Assembly: GCA_018398765.1 (NCBI GenBank)
Contig: JAHBMJ010002776.1
Span: forward strand, 1 to 16,033
DNA length: 16,033 nt
DNA from: Chromera velia
Lineage: Eukaryota > Sar > Chromeraceae
Direction of reading: 5' to 3'
Each line of letters begins with the position of its first letter. The stretch's first letter is position 1. The notes under the pieces were generated by a model. The model was not told the origin of the DNA, did not search any database, and worked only from the letters and a program-made list of their open reading frames with translations. Shown here piece by piece: positions 9,124-16,033 of this stretch. A program made the position numbers and the translations under genes.

Positions 9124-10077
9124 ATGACACTGGAATGCAAGGTGTGTTGCACAAAGTTCTGCAATGGCTGCAAAAACTTCAGTAGGTCTGTGCCCCTTGT
9201 CGCTCTTCTCGCTGCAATCCTTGCATCGGCAGCAATTTCGCTCTTTCTGTCCGCACTGAGTGCAATACGGCCAGACTCCGTGTCCGACGAGGAATTGATG
9301 CAGACAATCCAGGATGTCGTGTACACGTTCATTTCAATCAACACAACTTTCGCAACTGTAGTGGTGTTTGTCGCTCTTTTCACTGGCTGTGCCTTTGGAC
9401 CGTGTAGAAAGATCTTCTACGACACCTGGTGCAAGCATCTGATGTGCTGCTGTGGACAGGTTGCTCTAGTTCTCCTGTTTCTTTTTGGAGTCGTGCTGCA
9501 CGTTGTCGAGTATCTCCTCATCGTCGTATCAGGCATCCTCTTCGCAGTAACCGGAACCGTCACAGCAATCTGCAAGGCTGCAAACAAACTGCTAGAGAAT
9601 GTGGTGAGTGCCCTCAGCTCCTCTGGGTGGGGCAGTTTTGCACCGAAAATCAAAGAAAAACTTGGACGCGCAAGCACTGAGTCCGACTCGTATGAGTTTG
9701 ACTGTGCGCCCCTCGAAGAGAAAACCCACAGGTCAATAGAGCTTATCATTGCATCTTGTCTCCTTGCTCTCTCGGGTTTTCTGCTTTGCGTTGCTCTCTG
9801 GGGCTCCCTGAAGAGTGTCCAGTTTGAGGCAAGCAAGCCCAAAGAGCCGACAAATGTTCAACAGGCACAGCATAAATTGCCCGGTGACCATGTGTCGCCA
9901 CTTGACAGCGAAGTCCAAGAAGAAAAGCCGACGCAAGCTGAACAGGAAAAAAGTGCTTCAGCGCAAGACCGCCGGTTGATTGCAGTCCTACTTTCAGATG
10001 AAAGAGAGGGGGTCCCAGTAAGGAGGACAGAGTCTTCGCGCGTTGAGCCCACCCCACCTTGTCAGATTGATGTTTAG
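9124..10077 (+). CDS. Tetraspan-like membrane protein with cysteine clusters
   Basis: A single uninterrupted frame of 317 aa starts at ATG 9124 (G at -3); an in-frame GTG two codons earlier is not needed. The N-terminus has a Cys cluster (Cys 5, 8, 9, 13, 16) that could be palmitoylated or bind metal. Hydrophobic segments lie at about 22-47, 73-92, a long 112-148 stretch preceded by CCCG (108-111), and 205-228. The long third segment may be one tilted helix or two helices, so the total is four or five. A loop of about 25 residues with acidic character follows helix 1, and NTT (73-75) is a possible glycosylation site. From 230 on the tail is Glu/Gln/Lys-rich and probably disordered and cytosolic. 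The four-helix layout and CCG recall tetraspanins, but the CCG is beside a helix rather than in the large loop, so homology is unproven. It shares the TGCATGC-bearing upstream region with the secreted PAN-like gene. Confidence 0.8.
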   Translation: MTLECKVCCTKFCNGCKNFSRSVPLVALLAAILASAAISLFLSALSAIRPDSVSDEELMQTIQDVVYTFISINTTFATVVVFVALFTGCAFGPCRKIFYDTWCKHLMCCCGQVALVLLFLFGVVLHVVEYLLIVVSGILFAVTGTVTAICKAANKLLENVVSALSSSGWGSFAPKIKEKLGRASTESDSYEFDCAPLEEKTHRSIELIIASCLLALSGFLLCVALWGSLKSVQFEASKPKEPTNVQQAQHKLPGDHVSPLDSEVQEEKPTQAEQEKSASAQDRRLIAVLLSDEREGVPVRRTESSRVEPTPPCQIDV

Positions 10078-11822
10078 CCCGAATGAATGTGCACATCCAA
10101 AGTTATTGTGGTACCGTTCGGTCGAAAGTCTGTTAATTAATGGCTATGCTTACGTCTACCTTTCTGCACTCTCACCTGCCTGCCTGCCAGCCTTCCTACC
10201 TGCCAGCCTGCCTGCCTGCCTGCCTTTCTTGCTGTTCGCGTATGCTTTCTGTTCAGGTGCCCTCTCTCTATGCTATCTTGTCTCTCCAGCTTTTGTTCGC
10301 TTGTCTGCCTCGTTGCTTTCCTCCATGAATGCATGCTTGTGTGCGTATGTATCTTTGCATGCATTTGTTTCGTCCTGCCTGCTTTTTCCCCTGCCTCTTT
10401 ATCTGTCTATACGGGGTGTAGACTATACCTGTCTAAATTACAATTTTTCATGCCTTTTCAATCACTCCTACCTGCCCGTAGTTTTCCTATACATATCCAC
10501 TGTTTTCCCTGCATATCAAGTTAGACTCATCGGGGCTGCTTGCCGCTTACCTTACGGTCTCTTTTCTCCTCTCCTCAGACTGCACATCAACCAACTAGTT
10601 AGCCGACTGCCTACCAGTATATGCCCAGCTGTCTGCGTGCGTGCCCGGACTGCCCTAGCGTCTGCCTGCATGTCTTTTGTTTCACTTGTCTACGTGCCGG
10701 AATGTTTAAACTACTATACGCTTTTCCCCCAGTTAGTTTTACTTGATCGACTAGTTGATCGATCATTTTTACGTTTTTTTTTTTTTAAATACTTGCGCAT
10801 ACAGCAACGTTCCACAGTCTTCTTTTTTGCATGCATTCTACCAGGAACAACGTACTATATAACGTACTAAACATATTGAGTAACCCGTTTACATCCTTTT
10901 ACTAACCTGGTATGTAGACTCTTAGCCAAGCTGTGTGTCAACCGTTTTTTTTTTTCTAGTTTTATTATTATATATGTATATAAAAAAAAACTTAAACTTA
11001 ACTTAATTGTGGTTAAGCCTAGAGTCTCTGAAACCAGAGACAAATGGCAACCCATGCATGCAGTTGTAAACAAAAGGAGCAAAGAACCAAAAACCGTTTT
11101 TTTTTAGGGAGCTGCATACCTTATATTGACTCAGTCTCTCAGGCTGAGTCGAATGTTTTCAATTATATATTATATGAATTTATATTATCATAATTTATAT
11201 GTATTTTGATCATATTCTGCATGCATTGTTTCAAAGTTTGAATGCTACCACTGAGTAATGCATCTATACCGTAGACTGTCCGTTCAGCCCTAGGTCTAGG
11301 CCCTAGGTTCAGCCAGCCGTTCAGTTACATTCATATAGCTGTTTTAAATTTTATATGAGATTAATTGTCTTACTGCCAGTGAACTAAACTTAGCAATTTT
11401 TAGTTAATGAATAATAATAATGAGTTACAAACTAAGTTTGGGCTATAAGCCGGGCTGCCGGGGCCGGTAATTAGCTAATTTGCTAGTAAATCATTTGTTT
11501 TTCTTATTAAAAAATATATGTAGAAAGTTTAGCAAAAAGTTATTTAAGTTAAGAATCGGAAATTCAGAATCATAAAAAAAGAGCACCTTTTGGTAACTGA
11601 AAACTTTAATTCAACGTAAAACACTGATTTAATTAAAATTGGTCAACTGGCACCCACCTAAGCATACACACACACATAACGTATGAATCAACGTATCGTC
11701 GGTATCGATCAAAAACTCGTATATAATGGCTCAACATCACTTAAGACATCCAACAGTCGAACGTGCGCGTACATTGGCAATTGACATGAATAATTAAGTG
11801 GTTTCACAGTTATTCATCAAAA
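10078..11822. other. Convergent intergenic spacer, pyrimidine-rich then AT-rich
   Basis: The spacer lies between the stops of the tetraspan-like gene (10077) and the histidine kinase gene (11823). The first part (about 10140-10770) is strongly C/T-rich on the plus strand and contains CTGC tetranucleotide repeats. The rest is AT-rich with poly-T/poly-A runs near 10770, 10940 and 10983. Small hairpins occur at 11024-11041 (GTCTCTG, loop AAAC, CAGAGAC) and 11128-11150 (GACTCAG...CTGAGTC), and a perfect 12-bp palindrome at 11469-11480. Around 11282-11324, CCCTAGG occurs twice and GTTCAG three times. I see no gene in it. Confidence 0.65.
10175..10226. repeat. (CTGC)n imperfect tetranucleotide repeat
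   Basis: Repeated CTGC units are interrupted by CAGC, TTCC and TACC variants. The translated Leu-Pro-Ala-Cys repeats are a by-product of the four-base period. Confidence 0.85.
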
Positions 11823-14800
11823 TCAAGTTCCAAATACAGAAAATATGTCTTCCAAATCCTCTCTTCTGAGGGGCTTGTGAAGAACCCGTAGGGCACCCGC
11901 AGCCATGAACGCCTCTCTGGTGGCATCGGAGGTCTCACCGGTGCACCCAATCATGAGAGGACAGGAGCAGGACCCAGGACCCTTCATGCTTCTTCTGGTG
12001 CCGTTCTCGGTCCCTTCGAACTCCTTTTTCAAGCTTTCTTGCGAGCCCGCATCCCCCTGCTTCTTTCTACCCCCCTCCGCATCACCCAACACCGCAAACT
12101 GTTCCCGTATTCTCACGGCCGTCTCAGGCCCTGTCAATCCCGGCATATTATTGTCCAGAAGGATCAACCCGAAGTGCTGCGAGGGAGGAACCCACCCTTC
12201 CCTGTCGTCAAAAGAACCACACACAAGCTCGATCGCCTCCTCACCGCTCTCTGCAGACACCACCGAGCGCCCCATTCGACGCAACACCACAGACGACGCC
12301 ATCAGGCAGAACCTGTCGTCGTCTACACACAGGACGTCCACCTTCTCCCTCTTTTCCCCCATCGCATGCTTGAGACAACTAGAGTCCCTCATGATCCCTT
12401 CTACCCGACCAAAACTGCCCTTTCTGTCCTGTGCACAAACACTTCCTGGGTTGTCCCCTTCGCCCCCCTCTGAATTTCTCTTCGTCATCGTCACAGCGTC
12501 ACTTTGTCCTCTGCCCTCAAAGTTTGGAACTCCCGGGGACCCTCCTCCGTCCCCTTCCGGTCTCCTTTCTGGCCCCCTCTTGACACTGGAGAAGGAGGCG
12601 CCCTCCAAAATTGTGTGCGATCCCTTCAGACTGCTGTGCGATTGGCCATTTGAACTTGGAAGGAAAGTGCTTTGTTGCTGCTGCTGTTGAGTATGATCGA
12701 AAGTAACTGATGCTGCCCTGGGACGGTCATTCTCTATTGGGCCCTCAGAAGACAACTTCTCATCAGGAGAAGGAGGGGGCTGGGGAAACGCTGCATCAAT
12801 TCTCGTTCCTGCTTCTGCTCCCTTCACCGACTCCCCTTCTTCCTCGTCTTTGTTCAGAACACAATTATGGTCCTTACCTTTCGTTTCTTCCCTTTTCTTC
12901 TCGTCCTGCCTCCCTTGCTCCTTTTTCCCCTGGCAGTGCATCCCTTTTGCTGCCTGAGAGTCTCTCCTGAGTGGCAAGAGAACCTCAAAAAAGAACTCAC
13001 ACCCCTTCCCTAAACCCCCACTCTCAACCCAGATCCTCCCACCCTCGTGAGCCTCCACAAAGTTCTTGCACACGCACAAGCCTAAGCCCGTCCCTCCCCC
13101 ATTCTGGAGCTCCCCTGCACGCACCTGGGAGTAGGGACGGAACAGCGAAGCGATCTCTTCACGAAGAAGACCAGCCCCCGTGTCTCTCACCGACACACGG
13201 AGGATGCCCATACCTGCTTCATCATTTTTCTCTTTTTCTTTCTCTCCTCTGAAGTTGGTACCCCCTCCTCGTGTTTCCACATGATCCTCCAAATCGGCCA
13301 GAAAGACCTGCCCTGCCAGGTGCACACTCCCACCCTCCGGAGTGAATTTCTTTGCGTTGCTCAACAGGTTCATTATCACCTGCTCGAGACGAAGGAAGTC
13401 TGCCACTCCCATCAGAACGTCATAAGATTCCCCCCCCCCGTCTGCATACCATGAAGAGGAAAAAGACACTCCTCGGTGTTCTTCAATCTCACCCACACTC
13501 GGACGCTTTTTGGGATTTACACTGAATGGTCCGTTCGGAGAGACAGGACTTGATAGTGATAGGCAGCTGGGTCGTCCCGAACCGTCAAACATGCGTATGC
13601 TTTCTTGGGCAATGTTCGAAAACCAGGAACGCACATTCTCGGACTTGAATGAAAACGGAAAAGTGCCTGACTCCAGTCTCTCTAGATTCAACACATCGTC
13701 ACATACTCCCTTCATCTTGCTTAACTGTCTCAACGTCAGAGAGGCAAGGTCTACCAAATTGGAGAGCTCAAACACCATCCCCTTGTCTGTGTCACCCATG
13801 GCTAGCATGGAAAGTGACCTGTCCGTGATGAGGCCTTCGAGCGTTTGGATAAAGTCTGAGGTTAGGAGAGTGGCCCCGGAAAGCGGATTTCTCATCTCGT
13901 GCATGATGTACGCAATGAATCTCTTCAGGTTGCTCTCCGCCTCCCGTCTCTTCTCCATCTCCTCCACCATCTTGACCATGGTATGGGACCACAGGCGACG
14001 CAACCCCCACGCGACCAGGCAGTGATTGACTGCTGCCCCAATGTGGGCTCCCATCTCCATATTCCCTCTCAAGATGATTTGCCCCACCACAACGAACATG
14101 GAGGAGTCTGCTATCTGGAGAGTCCAAAAACACGAGTCGCCGTATTGCAGAGTGATCAGGAAGCTCTTCGCCCAGAAAAGTGCAGAGGGCAATTGCAGCA
14201 AGCGGACAGTGAGGAAGAAAGCAAATGCAGCACCGAGCAGAAACGAAGAAGGTCTGATGAAACAGAACGGAATGGAACGTGTTCATCACCTGCACCGACA
14301 GGCACGCGCGCAAGCATCCATCCAGTGTTTGAGGAACTTCAATTCACATGCAACAAAGGTCCACACGCTTCCTGAATTCCCCTATACATCATGCAGCCTG
14401 CATCCATCCAGCTTTATGCAGATGCCCCGAAAGCTCAAAAATTTCAGCATACGAAACCTCGCATTGGAAAACATAAGCCACTGTGTCGCTCAATCAACGT
14501 TCATGGTCTGTAATTTTTGGATTGAATCGCAACACATCCACTCCTTCAGTTCGACTTTGCCTTCCACACGGCAGGGCAGTCCATTGTCTCTCTCTGTTTC
14601 TTAATTTCTGCCTGCCTGCACACAGTGTGCACGTCCACGAACCTACCTGATGTGCCAAATCCATGTGCGATCTCCATTTCGTTCTTGTGAAGCAGAGTCA
14701 GCCAGATCCCGTAGCCCATGGCCAAGCCGGCCATCAGCGCCACGCAGGACCTCACCTCCATTCTCTGGAGGTTCCGTGTGTTCTCAGAGGACCCTCCCCT

Positions 14801-15112
14801 TCCTCCCAGAACCTCCGACATGGACAGCCAGAGGAAGCTCACGTAGAGAGACACGAGGACGAGAGTGTCCAACTTCCAGTCAACAGTCAACATGAACACC
14901 AAAGAGGTGCACACAAGGACAAGCGCAATGGGACGCAGAGCAGGGGCCAGGAGGCGCCGCTGCGGTGCAGAGAAGATGCATGGGCAGGCGAATCTTGAAG
15001 GTGAGCAGTAAGCGGGGCTGTCAGCACGGGTGCCAGGGTGTTGGAAAGAGAGAGCGGAATCTTCAGCGATCACATAGAAGCAGTTAGGCGGGCTGGTGGA
15101 GATTGCGCACAT
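11823..15112 (-). CDS. Membrane-anchored hybrid histidine kinase (HisKA-HATPase-receiver)
   Basis: The gene encodes a sensor that autophosphorylates on His and passes the phosphate to its own receiver Asp. The large 3' exon (14253-11823) has, in order: hydrophobic segments; a coiled linker (EEMEKRREAESN); an H-box FIAYIMHEMRNPLSG with the phospho-His codon at 13899-13901; an N-box VIMNLLSNAKKFTPEGG; G1 VRDTGAGLL; an F-box LFRPYSQ; G2 GGTGLGLCVCKNF; a Gln-run (QQQQQQ) inside a long disordered linker; and a receiver with LCVDDD, phospho-Asp in LLDNNMPG (codon 12153-12155), Thr in GCTGE and Lys in LHKPL. Upstream, 15112-14647 encodes several membrane helices and ends TCA-G|GTAGGT. An 82-nt exon (14371-14290) then restores phase to the 3' exon through a 36-nt intron. 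That gives 992 aa. The small middle exon and the start are tentative: CTGCACCGCAG before 14959 could be an acceptor instead. The kinase core is certain. The activating signal is unknown, as no CHASE, PAS or GAF domain is visible. Confidence 0.85.
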
Positions 15113-16033
15113 GCGGCGACACGGGGACAAACAGAAATCGGAGCTAGTCACGAAGGTCAGTCAATGAATAGAGGTGCGTATCATGGAAAAGAACGGTTTT
15201 TTTTGTGGGTGTCACGACTGACGCATGCATGCACGCGCACCTGTTCTGCAAAGGCCTTCAGCCTGAACTCTGGCCTTCTCTTCCTGCACACAATCAGAGA
15301 ATGCAGATGCATGGATCTAGTCGAGAGGAAACATAATATTGAGCTCAACCGCGCAACACCTCATGTAAGACGTCCTCTGTGCAACAGCGTGCACCATGCG
15401 TTTACTTGGACAAAGCCACTGATATCACCCACTGACCCCTTTGTGGACTTGCTTGCTGGTACAGCCATTTCGGCTTCGCACGGCGAATGATGCTCAGGTG
15501 TGGTCTCTCCCTATGTAGATGATTTTGCTGGTGGTGACGGAGGACAATGTGTGGTTTTCTGTACAGATATCCCCCCTCGCTTTGTTTTGAAGCCTAAACG
15601 CTCAACGTGTGTACCGAAAAGCTGGTTTGTATTGCGTCACTGTTCCCTGAAACGTTTGTCTGCAGACAGGGTGTACTTTATCAGAAGTTTGTGGACATTA
15701 TTGGATCTTCGACTTCCGTGGCATGCAATTATAGATGAGCATAGTCGCCTAGCTCCGAAATACGCAGCGTCGGCCGAGCGGTGTCCCCGGCCGTACGTCT
15801 GCATATGTCACACAAGTTCGGACGCGCCCCGGCCTTGAGGGCCGTGGCGCGCGGAGGGCGCGCTGGAAGCGCGCTGTTCGGGTTTGTGAGAGCATCAGCT
15901 AGAGTGCACCAAATACACCACGTCCGGCCATCACGGGAAGAGCAACTTAGTTTGTTATGTCATGTTATATCTGTTGAGCCGCCATGCCTGAAGTGCCCGC
16001 CGCCATGCGCGCCGCCTTATAGATTGATGAGCC
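15113..16033. promoter_or_regulatory. 5' flank of the histidine kinase gene, no gene recognised
   Basis: The flank extends from the proposed histidine kinase start to the right edge. It has overlapping TGCATGCA-type sequence near 15224-15233 and a CG-rich palindromic patch at 15831-15874. Plus-strand frames at 15038-15490 and 15500-15838 have no supporting domain, and I do not call them. A further upstream exon of the kinase gene could lie here. Confidence 0.4.
15831..15874. repeat. CG-rich patch with three GCGCGC boxes spaced 11 bp
   Basis: GCGCGC starts at 15847, 15858 and 15869, separated by GGAGG and TGGAA. It is preceded by GGCC-TTGAG-GGCC (15831-15843). Any two boxes can pair as a hairpin with a 5-nt loop. 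Confidence 0.8.

Noticed and set aside
10043-10870. Plus-strand open frame of 275 codons
   Set aside because: It overlaps the end of the real gene at 10077, is built from Leu/Pro/Ala/Cys/Ser low-complexity residues caused by CTGC and C/T-rich repeats, and shows no domain. It looks open only because the strand is pyrimidine-rich.
11905-14604. Several plus-strand frames of 86-261 codons opposite the histidine kinase
   Set aside because: They are antisense shadows of a domain-verified coding strand, rich in Ser/Pro/Leu from complementary codons.
15500-15838. Plus-strand frame with YVDD and a DEHSRLA stretch, resembling retroelement reverse transcriptase and integrase motifs
   Set aside because: The two short motifs are about 80 residues apart with none of the intervening conserved blocks, and there are no flanking LTRs or poly-A. 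Chance matches are more likely than a retroelement remnant.
15770-15845. Possible tRNA start (GTCGGCCGAGCGGTG)
   Set aside because: It resembles the D-arm of a class II tRNA, but no anticodon arm, T-arm or acceptor pairing follows.

Overview
The window looks like nuclear DNA from a protist, most plausibly an alveolate alga of the chromerid type (Chromera-like). The evidence is spliceosomal GT-AG introns in most genes, abundant dinucleotide microsatellites, a recurrent TGCATGC(A) motif like those bound by ApiAP2 factors, and a plant- or alga-style hybrid histidine kinase. The lineage is inferred from gene style, not from a marker gene.

Five protein genes alternate strictly in orientation (- + - + -). 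(1) 16-941 (-): the N-terminal part of a eukaryotic protein kinase, running off the left edge. (2) 1701-4900 (+): a six-exon gene for a four-helix membrane protein with a long acidic, disordered C-terminal tail (about 533 aa). All five introns are phase 0. (3) 6947-8376 (-): a multi-exon secreted protein with a clear signal peptide and two related PAN/apple-like cysteine modules. (4) 9124-10077 (+): an apparently intronless 317-aa tetraspan-like membrane protein with cysteine clusters. (5) 11823-15112 (-): a membrane-anchored hybrid histidine kinase with HisKA, HATPase and receiver domains, whose key catalytic residues are present.

The spacers follow the gene orientation. The two convergent 3'-3' spacers (4901-6946 and 10078-11822) are long and mostly AT-rich. 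The divergent 5'-5' spacers (942-1700 and 8377-9123) are more GC-balanced and hold palindromes and TGCATGC clusters, as expected of shared promoters. The first AT-rich spacer holds the most unusual non-coding object: a roughly 244-bp element with near-perfect 29-bp terminal inverted repeats enclosing degenerate 31-40-bp tandem units.

The gene products suggest surface or signalling roles: two membrane proteins, one secreted adhesion-type protein and two kinases. Nothing in the sequence shows that they form one pathway. Exon boundaries were read by eye from splice signals and reading frame. Those of genes 3 and 5 include alternatives, which are stated in their entries.
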